From: Actinoplanes octamycinicus
Lineage (GTDB): Bacteria; Actinomycetota; Actinomycetes; Mycobacteriales; Micromonosporaceae
DNA: 64,000 nt
Direction: 5' to 3'
Assembly: GCF_014205225.1 (NCBI RefSeq)
Contig: NZ_JACHNB010000001.1
Location: 3,949,501 to 4,013,500 of the forward strand
Part shown: in pieces, positions 1 to 8,655 of the stretch
Numbering within the stretch: the stretch's first letter is position 1
Layout of the letters: every line of letters starts with the position of its first letter
The notes under the pieces: model-generated
Told to the model about the DNA's origin: nothing
Databases searched by the model: none
The model's input: the letters and a program-made list of their open reading frames with translations, nothing else
Made by a program: the position numbers and the translations under genes

Positions 1-985
1 TGGCCGGCAGATTGTTCAGCACGTTGGCCAGCAGCGCGGCCAGCCCGGCCACGGCGAGCAGCCCGGCCAGGTCGGCGTGGCCGGGCACCAGGCCGTCGAT
101 CCAGTCGCCGAGCCCGTGCGAGCGGACCGCGAGCACCACCACGCCGAGCGCCAGCACGAACGCGCAGAACATCGGGTTGGCCTCGGCGAGCAGCGTGCCG
201 AGCCGTTCCCGGCCGCGCCGGACCAGCGGGACGGCCAGCGCCACCGCGCCGGCCGCCGCCACCCAGGCCGGCTCCACCCCGAGCGGCTGCAACCCGGCGA
301 ACCCGGCCAGCGTCGCGGCCAGCACCGTCAGGGCGTAGCGCGGGGCCGGCCCGGGCGGGTCCGGCTGCTCGGCCCGGCCGACCAGGTCGCGGCGGAAGAA
401 GAACCGGAAGATCAGGTACTCGGCGGCGACCACGGCCAGCCACGGAACGGCCATCAGCGCGGCGAACCCGGCGAAGCTCAGCCCGCTGGCCGCGAACGCC
501 AGCAGGTTGGTCAGGTTCGACACCGGGAGCAGCAGCGACGCCGAGTTCGCCAGATGCGTGCAGGCGTAGACGTGCGGGCGGGGCGCCACCGCGGCCCGGG
601 CGGCGACGGTCAGCACCACCGGGGTGAGCAGCACGACGGTGGCGTCCAGGCTGAGGATCGCGGTGGTCACCGCGGCCGCCGCGAAGACCGCGGTGAGCAG
701 CCGGCGCGGGCGGCCCCGGCCGAACCGGGCGACGACCGCGCCGGCGTACCCGAACACGCCGTGCTGCTCGGCCAGGTAGGCCAGCACCAGCACGGCGGCG
801 AGGAACAGCACGGTGGGCAGCAGCTCGGCCACCTCGTGCCCGGCCGCCGACGGCGTGACCAGGCCGAAAACGACGCAGAGCAGGGCGGCCGGCACCGCGG
901 CGGCGGCCTCCGGGAGGCCGCGCGGCCGGGCCACGGCGAAGCCGAGGACCGCACCGAGCAGCGCGAGCGCGACGATCGTGGGCAT
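1..985 (-). CDS. ArsB/NhaD-like (SLC13-type) permease, 3' end cut by window
   Basis: Integral membrane ion permease of the ArsB/NhaD (ion transporter) superfamily, probably exporting an oxyanion or exchanging Na+/H+. Reading the reverse strand from the ATG at 983-985 gives MPTIVALALLGAVLGFAVARP, followed by alternating hydrophobic segments. Around residues 110-125 it reads AILSLDATVVLLTPV, the re-entrant signature region of ArsB-like permeases, and then HLANSASLLLPVSNLTNLL, a second family-typical Ser/Asn-rich stretch. About 328 residues are visible and the C-terminus lies outside the window. It starts 13 bases after the CNNM/CorC-like gene on the same strand, so the two are probably co-transcribed. 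Substrate cannot be decided from sequence; no ars regulator is visible nearby. Confidence 0.8.
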   Translation of the reverse strand, partial: MPTIVALALLGAVLGFAVARPRGLPEAAAAVPAALLCVVFGLVTPSAAGHEVAELLPTVLFLAAVLVLAYLAEQHGVFGYAGAVVARFGRGRPRRLLTAVFAAAAVTTAILSLDATVVLLTPVVLTVAARAAVAPRPHVYACTHLANSASLLLPVSNLTNLLAFAASGLSFAGFAALMAVPWLAVVAAEYLIFRFFFRRDLVGRAEQPDPPGPAPRYALTVLAATLAGFAGLQPLGVEPAWVAAAGAVALAVPLVRRGRERLGTLLAEANPMFCAFVLALGVVVLAVRSHGLGDWIDGLVPGHADLAGLLAVAGLAALLANVLNNLPA

Positions 986-998
986 CGGGGTGGAACGC

Positions 999-2297
999 TC
1001 AGGCGACCGGCGCCGTCTCCTCACTGGGCACCGGTCGGAGCCGCAGCCGGGTGATCGCCCGCCCGGTGATCTCGACGACCTCGGCGGTGTGCCCGTCGAT
1101 CGCCACCGTCTCACCCGGCGTGGTCGGGATGTGCCCGAGCCGGGCCAGCACCAGGCCGGCCACCGTCGTGTAGTCGCCCTCGTCGGCCTCCTCGATCTCG
1201 ACGCCGATGTCCGGCAGGTCGTGGATCGGGAAGGTGCCGGGCAGCAGCATCGCGCCGTCCTCCTCCCGGACCACCGACTGCACGTCGCGGTCGGTCTCGT
1301 CGTAGATCTCGCCGACCACCTCCTCGACCAGGTCCTCCATCGTGACGATCCCGTCGATCGCCCCGCGCTCGTCGACCACCAGGGCGAACTGCTGGCGCTG
1401 GGTGCGCAGCTGGCGCATCGCGTCGGCGATCTTCAGCGTCTCGGGCAGGAAGAGCGGGGTGAACATCTGGGTGCGGACCGGGCCCTCGGCGCCGATCAGG
1501 TCGCGCAGGTGCACCACGCCGAGCACGTCGTCCAGGCCCATCGGGCCGGTCACCGGGGCCCGCGAGTGGCCGCCCTCGACCAGCCGCTGCAGGCCCTCGG
1601 CGGCGGGCAGCTCGGCCGGCAGGATCAGCACGTCGCGACGGGGCACCAGGATCTCGCGCAGGATGCGGTCGGCGATGTCGAAGGCGCCGCTGATGATGGT
1701 GCGCTGCTCCGGGGTGAACTCCTGCTGCTGCGCCACCATGTCCCGGATCTCCTCCGGGCTGACCTCCTCGCGGCCCGCGTCCGGGTCGCCGCCGGCCATC
1801 CGGACCACCAGGTCGGTGGACTTGCCGAGCAGCCAGACCACCGGGCGGGAGAGCGTGGCCAGCACGTCCAGCGGGCGGGCCACCAGCATCGCCCAGCCCT
1901 CGGCCCGCTGCATGGCGACCCGTTTCGGCGCCAGCTCGCCGACCACCAGGGTGAAGAAGGTCAGGATGACGGTGACCACCACGATCGAGACCGGCTCGGC
2001 GGCGGAGCCCAGGAAGCCGAGCGGCTCGATCAGCGGCTGGGCCAGCGAGACGGCCGCGGCCGCCGACGCCAGGAAGCCGGCCAGCGTGATGCCGATCTGG
2101 ATGGTGGCGAGGAACCGGTTCGGGTCCCGGGCCAGCCGGGCCAGGGTGCGGCCGGTGCGGCTCTGCCGCTCCAGACGCTGGAGCTGGCTCTCCCGCAACG
2201 AGATCAGCGCCATCTCACTGCCGGAGAAGGCCGCGTTGAGCAGCACCAGTACCACGACGAGGACAACTTGCCAGCCATATCCGCCCACGGCGGACAT
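999..2297 (-). CDS. CNNM/CorC-HlyC family transporter with CBS pair
   Basis: Membrane protein of the CNNM/CorC family, linked to Mg2+/Co2+ efflux or magnesium homeostasis. An N-terminal DUF21/CNNM membrane domain (about residues 1-185, with AAFSGSEMALIS and the VVGELAPKRVAMQ segment) is followed by two CBS domains (about 205-330; MEDLVEEVVGEIYDE closes the second) and a C-terminal CorC_HlyC domain (DYTTVAGLVLARLG). I chose the ATG at 2295-2297 because GAGGGAG lies about five bases upstream. A GTG 14 codons earlier (2339) is open but has no good ribosome site. Length of 432 residues is normal. The permease gene follows directly. Confidence 0.9.
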   Translation of the reverse strand: MSAVGGYGWQVVLVVVLVLLNAAFSGSEMALISLRESQLQRLERQSRTGRTLARLARDPNRFLATIQIGITLAGFLASAAAAVSLAQPLIEPLGFLGSAAEPVSIVVVTVILTFFTLVVGELAPKRVAMQRAEGWAMLVARPLDVLATLSRPVVWLLGKSTDLVVRMAGGDPDAGREEVSPEEIRDMVAQQQEFTPEQRTIISGAFDIADRILREILVPRRDVLILPAELPAAEGLQRLVEGGHSRAPVTGPMGLDDVLGVVHLRDLIGAEGPVRTQMFTPLFLPETLKIADAMRQLRTQRQQFALVVDERGAIDGIVTMEDLVEEVVGEIYDETDRDVQSVVREEDGAMLLPGTFPIHDLPDIGVEIEEADEGDYTTVAGLVLARLGHIPTTPGETVAIDGHTAEVVEITGRAITRLRLRPVPSEETAPVA

Positions 2298-2487
2298 CAA
2301 CTCCCTCACGAGAACGAACCGGGCGCCGGGATCCGGCACCCGAGTCAGTCAAGGTACCCAGCCAACCTGAATGACACTCCCAGGAATCGCCGATCCGCGG
2401 CATGCTCGCCGACCGCGCGGATCAACCCCGGTTCTCGGTACGCCGGTGAGGTGGCGCCGCCCGTCCCCGGACTGAGAGGGTCGGGGC

Positions 2488-2943
2488 ATGCAGGTGCTGG
2501 TGTGGGTGCGCGAGGGCGTCTGGCCGGCGGCGGTCGACGCGGCCCGCGAGGTGACCGGTCCGGCCGACGCGGTGACCCTGGTGCACGTGGTCGACCCGGC
2601 GATCGCGGCCGGGGCGCACGGGGCCTACGCCGGGCTGCTCGGCCGGGGCGGATGGCCGCACCGGGGGCACCCGGACCCCGGCGACGCGGTCGAGGCGGCC
2701 GGCGCGGCGGCGGAGTCCGAGCTGATGGCAGCGGCGGTGCGGCGGTTCGCGCGGGACGACGTGCGGACCGTGTTCCGGCGCGGCCGGGTGGAGCACGAGG
2801 TGGTGGCCGCGTGCGCCGGGATGGACCTGCTGGTGCTGGCCCGGGACGGCGAGCCGGGGCGGGCCGGTCCGCGCAGCCTGGGCCCGGCCGGCCGGTTCGT
2901 GGTGGACCACGCGCCGTGCCGGGTGCTGCTGGTCCGGCCGTGA
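2488..2943 (+). CDS. UspA-like universal stress protein
   Basis: Single-domain universal stress protein of 151 residues, cytoplasmic. The N-terminal strand MQVLVWVREGVWPAAVDAA and LVHVVD match the alpha/beta USP fold. The C-terminal GRAGPRSLGPAGRFVVDH followed by APCRVLLVRP corresponds to the G-x2-G-x9-G(S/T) nucleotide loop and last strand of ATP-binding USPs, although spacing of the glycines is loose. It is divergent from the CNNM gene and lies ahead of the GAF receptor gene with about 100 bases between. USPs of this type usually respond to growth arrest, hypoxia or other stress; no operator was recognised here. Confidence 0.75.
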   Translation: MQVLVWVREGVWPAAVDAAREVTGPADAVTLVHVVDPAIAAGAHGAYAGLLGRGGWPHRGHPDPGDAVEAAGAAAESELMAAAVRRFARDDVRTVFRRGRVEHEVVAACAGMDLLVLARDGEPGRAGPRSLGPAGRFVVDHAPCRVLLVRP

Positions 2944-3044
2944 CCGGATCTCCCGGCCGGCCGGCCCGAAGTTCCGCTACATCTCTGCGGGAACGGGCCG
3001 ATTCATCAGGTGACGGCCGGTTCATTCGGTGAAGGAGAAGCAGC

Positions 3045-4577
3045 GTGCGGTTGTTCGGTTCCCGGCAGGCGAGCCCGGAGGTCACGCGGCCCATCCCTCG
3101 TGACGTCGAAGCCCTGGAAGAACTGGTGCTGGCCCTGGAGTCGGCGATCGACGAGACCACCGCCTGGCGGATCACCGTGGCCAGCACGGTGGAGTCGTAC
3201 GACTTCGGGTACGGCGCGGTCTGGCTCCCGGACAGCGGCCAGCTGCGGCTGCTGCACGAGGTCGGCCGGATCACCTCGCAGGTGCAGGCGGCCAGCGCCG
3301 GTCCGGTGGTCCGCCCGGACATCGGGCTGATCGGGCGCGCCTTCCGGACCCGGCAGGCCGCGGTCGCCGAGTCGCCCGCCGACTGCGACGGCGACCGCCG
3401 CTGCGAGGCCGCGATGCGGGGCGGGATGGCCGCCGGGGTGGCGTTGCCGGTCACCCGGGGCAGCGAGGTGCTCGCCGTCCTGGAGTACTACTCGGCCACC
3501 CCGCTCTACCTGGACGCGGCCCGCCGGGAGAAGTTCGCCGCCATCACCCGGATCGCCGAGCGCGCCCGCAGCGCCGCGGTGGTCGCCGCCGAGCTGCGCC
3601 AGGCCGCCGACGACCGGGTCGCGGTCACCACCGTGGTCAACCGGCTCGGCGCGGCCCAGGACAGCCAGTCCGCGCTGCGGGCGGCGCTGGACGCGGTGCG
3701 CTCGGCGTTCGGCTGGGCGTACGGGTCGTACTGGGAGATCGACCCGCAGGACAACGTGCTCAAGTTCCAGGTCGAGTCCGGCTCGGCCGGCGACGAGTTC
3801 CGCCGGGTCACCCTGGCCGCCACGTTCGCCGAGGGGGTCGGGCTCTCCGGCCGCGCCTGGCGGTCCCGCGACCTGGTCTTCGTCAAGGACCTGGCGGAGC
3901 TCACCGACTGCGTGCGGGCGCCCGCCGCCGGCCGGGCCGGGGTCCGCTCCGGGGTCTGCTTCCCGATCATGAGCGGCGACCGGATCGTCGGCACCATGGA
4001 CTTCTTCACCACCGAGTACATCGACCTGTCCGAGTCCCGGGCGGCCGCCCTGCGCAACGTGCAGCAGCTGGTCAACCAGCGGCTCGACGTGCTGCGCGCG
4101 CAGGAGCGGGCGGCCGAGAACGCCCGCGCCCTGCTGGACACCGTGGAACGGCTGCGCAACGCCAGCGGCGACGCCACCGAGGTCGCCGAGCAGGCGGTCA
4201 CCCGGGCGTCGGCGATGACCGCCGAGGTGGCCGCGCTCGGCCAGGCGTCCACCGCGATCGGCGACGTCATCAAGATCATCGAGTCGATCGCCGAGCAGAC
4301 CAACCTGCTCGCGCTGAACGCCACCATCGAGGCGGCCCGGGCCGGCGAGGCCGGCAAGGGGTTCGCGGTGGTCGCCGGCGAGGTCAAGGACCTGGCCCGG
4401 GAGACCGCCGAGGCGACCCAGAAGGTGGCCGAGCAGATCGCCGGGATCCAGGCCAGCGCCGAGACGGTGGCGGCCGGCATCCACACCACCAGCGAGACGA
4501 TCGGGAAGATGGACGCGGTCCAGATCCGGATGAACGAGGTCCTCGCCGAACAGGCGGAGATGGCCCGCGCTCTGTAG
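3045..4577 (+). CDS. Soluble GAF-domain methyl-accepting chemotaxis-like protein
   Basis: Cytoplasmic receptor of 510 residues with two GAF-like sensor domains (about 20-180 and 200-350) and an MCP signalling domain (about 370-510). The signalling hairpin tip is present: [19 protein letters not shown], then [19 protein letters not shown]. There is no transmembrane segment and no HAMP domain, so it must sense an internal signal. The GTG start at 3045 is supported by AAGGAG nine bases upstream. No cheA, cheW or flagellar gene is visible in the window, so the partner kinase is elsewhere or the protein has another output. It stands alone between the UspA gene and the propeller protein. Confidence 0.85.
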   Translation: MRLFGSRQASPEVTRPIPRDVEALEELVLALESAIDETTAWRITVASTVESYDFGYGAVWLPDSGQLRLLHEVGRITSQVQAASAGPVVRPDIGLIGRAFRTRQAAVAESPADCDGDRRCEAAMRGGMAAGVALPVTRGSEVLAVLEYYSATPLYLDAARREKFAAITRIAERARSAAVVAAELRQAADDRVAVTTVVNRLGAAQDSQSALRAALDAVRSAFGWAYGSYWEIDPQDNVLKFQVESGSAGDEFRRVTLAATFAEGVGLSGRAWRSRDLVFVKDLAELTDCVRAPAAGRAGVRSGVCFPIMSGDRIVGTMDFFTTEYIDLSESRAAALRNVQQLVNQRLDVLRAQERAAENARALLDTVERLRNASGDATEVAEQAVTRASAMTAEVAALGQASTAIGDVIKIIESIAEQTNLLALNATIEAARAGEAGKGFAVVAGEVKDLARETAEATQKVAEQIAGIQASAETVAAGIHTTSETIGKMDAVQIRMNEVLAEQAEMARAL

Positions 4578-4633
4578 GGTCTTCTTCCCCACGGGGGCAG
4601 CCGTCGGCCGTGGTGATGCGGCATGGTGGGGCA

Positions 4634-5749
4634 ATGACTGGCGTTCGGTTATTGGTAGGCACACGCAAGGGCGCGTTCATCCTCACCTCGGACGGCACGC
4701 GCCAGGACTGGACGATCGACGGGCCGCACTTCGCGGGCTGGGAGATCTACCACATGAACGGGTCCCCGGCCGACCCGGACCGGCTCTGGGCCTCCCAGAC
4801 GTCCGGCTGGTTCGGCCAGGTCATGCAGCGCTCCGACGACGGCGGGAAGAACTGGCAGGCGGTCGGCAACGACTTCGCCTACAGCCCGCCGGTCGGAGAC
4901 CATCTCTGGTACGACGGCACGCCCCGCCCGTGGGAGTTCAAGCGGATCTGGCACCTGGAGCCGTCCCGCACCGACCCGGACACGGTCTGGGCCGGCGCCG
5001 AGGACGCGGCGCTCTACAAGTCCACCGACGGCGGGCAGAAGTGGGAGGAGCTGACCGCGCTCCGCCAGCACCGCACCGGCCCGCAGTGGCAGCCCGGTGC
5101 CGGCGGCATGTGCCTGCACACCATCCTGCTGCACCCCACCGACCCGGATCGGATGTACATCGCGATCTCGGCGGCCGGGGCGTTCCGCACCGACGACGGC
5201 GGCGCCACCTGGCAGCCGATCAACGCGGGGCTCCGCTCCGAGGGCATCCCGGACGAGGACGCCGAGGTGGGGCACTGCGTGCACCGGCTGGCCCTGCATC
5301 CGTCCCGGCCGGACACGCTCTTCATGCAGAAACACTGGGACGTGATGCGCACCGACGACGCCGGCGGCCGGTGGCGTGAGGTCAGCGGCAACCTGCCCAC
5401 CGACTTCGGCTTCCCGATCGCGGTGCACGCGCACGAGCCGGAGACCATCTACGTCGTCCCGATCACCAGCGACTCGCTGCACTACGTGATGGACGGCAAG
5501 CTGCGGGTCTACCGCAGCCGCAGCGGCGGCGAGCAGTGGGAGCCGCTGACCGCCGGGCTGCCCCAGTCGCACTGCTACGTCAACGTGCTGCGCGACGCGA
5601 TGGCGGTGGACACCCTCGACGAGTGCGGCGTCTACTTCGGCACCAGCGGCGGCCAGGTCTACGCCTCCGCCGACAGCGGCGACAGCTGGACCGCGATCGC
5701 CCGGGACCTGCCGCCGGTGCTCTCGGTGGAAGTGCAGGTGCTGCCGTGA
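4634..5749 (+). CDS. Asp-box (BNR/sialidase-like) beta-propeller protein
   Basis: Protein of 371 residues built of repeated Asp-box motifs, the BNR/sortilin-type propeller fold. Six Asp-box-like turns can be read: [35 protein letters not shown] and ADSGDSW. There is no signal peptide, so it is probably cytoplasmic, and sialidase catalytic residues are not evident; a true exo-sialidase activity is unlikely. I start at the ATG at 4634, which gives the conserved opening [15 protein letters not shown] with GGTGGGG just upstream; an upstream in-frame GTG (4610) is less likely. Its stop overlaps the start of the MoaD-like gene, implying translational coupling and a shared role. Confidence 0.8.
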   Translation: MTGVRLLVGTRKGAFILTSDGTRQDWTIDGPHFAGWEIYHMNGSPADPDRLWASQTSGWFGQVMQRSDDGGKNWQAVGNDFAYSPPVGDHLWYDGTPRPWEFKRIWHLEPSRTDPDTVWAGAEDAALYKSTDGGQKWEELTALRQHRTGPQWQPGAGGMCLHTILLHPTDPDRMYIAISAAGAFRTDDGGATWQPINAGLRSEGIPDEDAEVGHCVHRLALHPSRPDTLFMQKHWDVMRTDDAGGRWREVSGNLPTDFGFPIAVHAHEPETIYVVPITSDSLHYVMDGKLRVYRSRSGGEQWEPLTAGLPQSHCYVNVLRDAMAVDTLDECGVYFGTSGGQVYASADSGDSWTAIARDLPPVLSVEVQVLP

Positions 5750-6042
5750 TCCGGGTGGTCCTGCCGGTCCACCTGCGGACCCTCGCCCAGAGCGGCAAGG
5801 AGGTCCGGGTCGAGGTGGCGGAACCGGTCACCCAGCGCGGCGTGCTGGACGCGGTGGAACGCGACTACCCGATGCTGGTCGGGACGATCCGGGACCGGGA
5901 GACCGGACGGCGGCGGCCGCTGGTCCGGTTCTTCGCCTGCGAGGAGGACCTGTCGAACGACCCGCCGGACACGCCCCTGCCGGAGCGGGTGGTGCGCGGC
6001 GAGGAGCCCTTCATGGTCGTCGGCGCGATGGCCGGCGGCTGA
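5746..6042 (+). CDS. MoaD/ThiS-like ubiquitin-fold protein ending in Gly-Gly
   Basis: Small protein of 98 residues with the MoaD/ThiS beta-grasp look: [20 protein letters not shown] at the start, a central [17 protein letters not shown] helix, and a C-terminus ending AMAGG. The terminal diglycine is what sulfur-carrier and ubiquitin-like proteins need for adenylation and thiocarboxylate formation. The GTG start lies inside the stop of the propeller gene (GTGA overlap). No moaE, thiS partner or E1-like adenylating enzyme is adjacent. A molybdopterin enzyme (YdeP type) is 4 kb away, but a different sulfur-carrier or protein-tagging role is equally possible. Confidence 0.8.
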   Translation: MIRVVLPVHLRTLAQSGKEVRVEVAEPVTQRGVLDAVERDYPMLVGTIRDRETGRRRPLVRFFACEEDLSNDPPDTPLPERVVRGEEPFMVVGAMAGG

Positions 6043-6104
6043 TCAGTCCCGGTCGTCGGTCGGGGTCCGGGCGTGCGAGAGCCACCCGGGCCCCGCGAAC
6101 CCGG

Positions 6105-6488
6105 TCAGCCTTTCGGCCGGTCCACCGGGATGGTGGTCGCCCCGGCCGGGCCGTTGATGTTCACCACGCGCGGCAGGTCCACGTGCAGGCCGGTGAACGG
6201 CCAGCCCTGGAAGTCCAGGTCCACCCCGCGGTCCGTGGTCGTCTGCCGGACGACCGTGCTGCCGTTCTGCCGGACGGTCACCACGGTGTGCCGGTTGTCC
6301 GCCCGCCAGGACGAGCAGTCGTGGCGGTCCCAGAGCCCGGTCTCCGCCCCGACCCGGTTGAAGGTCGCGCAGGCGGCCTTGACGTCGTCCCGGTCGTCGG
6401 GCGGGCCGGCCTGCGCCGGGCCGGCGGTCACCGCCAGCGCGGCGAGCAGCCCGCCGCCGGCGACGGCCAGTCTCGTGGTCGTTCTCAT
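6105..6488 (-). CDS. Small secreted protein, Cys-pair family
   Basis: Unrecognised secreted protein of 127 residues. A clear signal peptide (MRTTTRLAVAGGGLLAALAV, cleavage after AQA near residue 27) leads a short mature domain with KAACATFNRVGAETGLWDRH and a following DC. The same spacing of KAAC, GA, WD and DC recurs in the neighbouring secreted protein at 6588-7808, so the two are paralogues sharing an N-terminal domain, perhaps closed by one disulfide. A strong GAGGAGGGGAG ribosome site precedes the ATG. Function unknown. Confidence 0.75.
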   Translation of the reverse strand: MRTTTRLAVAGGGLLAALAVTAGPAQAGPPDDRDDVKAACATFNRVGAETGLWDRHDCSSWRADNRHTVVTVRQNGSTVVRQTTTDRGVDLDFQGWPFTGLHVDLPRVVNINGPAGATTIPVDRPKG

Positions 6489-6587
6489 GTCGTCTCCCCT
6501 CCTCGGCTTCGCGCCATGTCACAGGTCAGCTCAGCACGCCGGCGACGGCCGCTCCCGCCGATCGGCGGAAGCGGCCGCGGATCGTGC

Positions 6588-7808
6588 TCAGCGCCGGGAC
6601 GGGGTGCTCGGCCCCGAACCGTTGTCGCCGCTGCCGGTGCCGGTGCTCATGGTCCCGGCCGCCGAGGTGGTGGCCGAGCCGGTGCCGGTCGCGCCGGCGG
6701 TGCTGTCGTCGGTCCCGGTCCCGGTCCCGACGTCGTTCGTGCCGGTGCCGGCCGGGGTGTTGTCGACGCCGGTCGCGGCCGCGGTGATACCGGCCGCGGA
6801 GCCGGTGGCCGGCTCAGCCCCGGTCGCGGGCTCAGCGCCGGTGCCAGTGCCCGTGCCGCCGGTCGTGGGCTCGGTGCCGGTGCCCGTGGTGCCCGTGCCG
6901 CCGGTCGTCGGCTCAGTGCCGGTTCCGCCCGTGGCCGGCTCGGTGCCGTTGCCGGTGCCGGTGTCCGTGCCAGCGGTCGTGGGCTCGGTGCCGGTGCCGG
7001 TGGTGCCCGTGCCGCCGGTCGTGGGCTCGGTGCCGGTGCCGGTGGTCCCGGTGCCGCCGGTCGCCGGCTCAGCTCCGGTGCCGGTTCCGCCGGTCGTGGG
7101 CTCGGTGCCGGTGCCGGTTCCGCCCGTGGTCGGCTCAGTGGTCGCGGCCGGGCTGGGCTCGGTGGTGGCCGGTTCGCTGCTCCCCGCCGGGCTGGGCTCG
7201 GAGGTGGCGGGGCCGCCGGCCGGACCCTGCGCTCCCGGAGCCGACGCTGCGGGGCTCGGCGTGGTCGTTCCGGGCGTGCCGTTCGTGCCGGGGCCGGTGT
7301 CGGCTCCCGGGCCACCGGTCGGGCCGGGCCCAGCGTTCTGGTCGCACGGGCACGGCGGCCGGTTCGGGCCGCCTTGCCCACTCGTGGCGTCCGGGCCGCC
7401 CTGGCCGCTGGTGGCGCCCGGGCCTGTGGTGGCGCCCGGGCCGCCCTGCCCGGTGGTGGCGCCCCCGTTGCCCGGTCCGGGCAGTTCGGGCCAGGCCGGC
7501 CAGGTGGGCTGGCCGTTCTGGTCGAAGTCGACAACCAGCACGAATATTCGCCGGACGCCGTGGAATGCCTGCCTGCAATCGGGGTTGTCCCAGGCTCCGA
7601 CCGCGGCGCCGAGCCGGCTGATCTGTTCGCAGGCGGCCTTGGTGTCGTAGGACCCGAAGACGTCGTCCGGACGGTGACCCTGTGCCTGGCCCGTCATGCC
7701 GCCGGTGTCGGGGCCGTTCGCCGGTGCGGCCTGCGCCGGCCCGGCGAGCGCGGCGCCGGCCAGAAGCCCTGCTCCGGCGATGGTCAGGCCTCGTGTGGTC
7801 TTGCTCAT
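6588..7808 (-). CDS. Secreted Thr/Gly/Pro-rich repeat protein
   Basis: Secreted protein of 406 residues, function unknown. The signal peptide [20 protein letters not shown] ends at a PAQA-type site. A Cys-pair domain follows ([20 protein letters not shown], then DC), shared with the upstream gene. From about residue 110 the chain is low complexity: Gly/Pro/Thr first, then many copies of [14 protein letters not shown] units with EPATGG variants. The tail has no LPXTG motif or membrane anchor, so it is probably released or wall-associated by charge-independent means. AAAGGGATG precedes the ATG at 7806-7808. The internal repeats are likely to vary in number and to disturb assembly. Confidence 0.7.
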   Translation of the reverse strand: MSKTTRGLTIAGAGLLAGAALAGPAQAAPANGPDTGGMTGQAQGHRPDDVFGSYDTKAACEQISRLGAAVGAWDNPDCRQAFHGVRRIFVLVVDFDQNGQPTWPAWPELPGPGNGGATTGQGGPGATTGPGATSGQGGPDATSGQGGPNRPPCPCDQNAGPGPTGGPGADTGPGTNGTPGTTTPSPAASAPGAQGPAGGPATSEPSPAGSSEPATTEPSPAATTEPTTGGTGTGTEPTTGGTGTGAEPATGGTGTTGTGTEPTTGGTGTTGTGTEPTTAGTDTGTGNGTEPATGGTGTEPTTGGTGTTGTGTEPTTGGTGTGTGAEPATGAEPATGSAAGITAAATGVDNTPAGTGTNDVGTGTGTDDSTAGATGTGSATTSAAGTMSTGTGSGDNGSGPSTPSRR

Positions 7809-8206
7809 GTCATCCCTTTCTGGCAGTAGCCAACTCGGGCAAGCTGACCACGGAAACCGCCGCTGTTTCACTCGATCAGGGGAATCAGCGGCATATTTCC
7901 GGAAATGAGGGTTCTGATGCGCTATACGAGGTGCCCGGCGTAGCGCGCGAAGCGGATGCCGGCGAGCAGGGAGGCCGGCGAGGCAGGAGGGGCATGGGTG
8001 GAACGCGGTTGCGGGCGTCACCCATCTGGGCCGATCCGGGGGCCGGTCGGTGGCACGGGACCGCTCCGGGCGTACCGAAAGAATGTCTCTGGGACAGTGG
8101 GCAAAAGCGGCCCGTGACGGACAGAGCCCCGCAAGACTGTCGTCATGGCCACCGGTGCCGCATCGGACCGACGTGGACCCCACTGGAACGGGCGATCAGT
8201 GACACC
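7809..8206. other. Gene-free stretch upstream of the secreted repeat protein
   Basis: About 400 bases without a convincing gene. The segment 7850-7915 is AT-richer than its surroundings and holds a short palindrome, TTTCCGGAAA (about 7904), plausible as part of the promoter of the reverse-strand secreted protein gene. Reading frames through the remainder lack start sites and family similarity that I can recognise. Confidence 0.4.
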
Positions 8207-8623
8207 ATGCGCAAAGCCGGACATGACCGGACAGTGCTCGACGAGATCCCGGCCGACGTGGGCGGACGACTGAGCCCGGGACGGGCCTGGGCGATGGGCC
8301 GGACGCACCCGCACACCCGGGCCCGGGGCGCCGCCGAGCCGGACGCGATCGCCCGCGCCGACCGGATGCCGGCCGGGGTGCCGCGGCCCGCCTTCACCGG
8401 CCTCTGCCAGGCCGGATACGCCCGGCTGGGCGGTGACGCGGTCCGGCCCACCGACTCCGGCCAGGAGCAGTTCGACCGGGTCCGGCCTGCCTGGCGGGGC
8501 TGGCTGGAGGACTACACGATGACCGATCCCGGCGACCGCGCGCTGCTGGATCAGGCGCTCACGACCATCGGCACCCGGCTGGTCGGCGAGCCGGCGGCGG
8601 CCGGTTCCCCCGGCCGAGCCTGA
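8207..8623 (+). CDS. Winged-helix C-terminal domain fragment, resembling tail of an MFS drug transporter
   Basis: About 138 residues from the ATG at 8207 resemble the C-terminal MarR-like winged-helix extension that actinobacterial MDR-type MFS transporters often carry: RTHPHTRARGAAEPDAIA, then VPRPAFTGLCQAGYARLGGD and TDSGQEQFDRVRPAWRGW, ending DRALLDQALTTIGTRLV. No membrane part is present upstream, and the frame upstream of 8207 does not read as transporter. I see no good ribosome site. It is either a decayed remnant of such a transporter or a stand-alone DNA-binding-like protein; the remnant reading is preferred. Confidence 0.4.
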   Translation: MRKAGHDRTVLDEIPADVGGRLSPGRAWAMGRTHPHTRARGAAEPDAIARADRMPAGVPRPAFTGLCQAGYARLGGDAVRPTDSGQEQFDRVRPAWRGWLEDYTMTDPGDRALLDQALTTIGTRLVGEPAAAGSPGRA

Positions 8624-8655
8624 TCCCGGTGCGCCGGGTCGGCTAGGGTTCCGCC

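Noticed and set aside
4634..5749. Annotation of the propeller protein as a true exo-alpha-sialidase
   Set aside because: Asp-boxes alone do not make a sialidase; the arginine triad and export signal are not evident.
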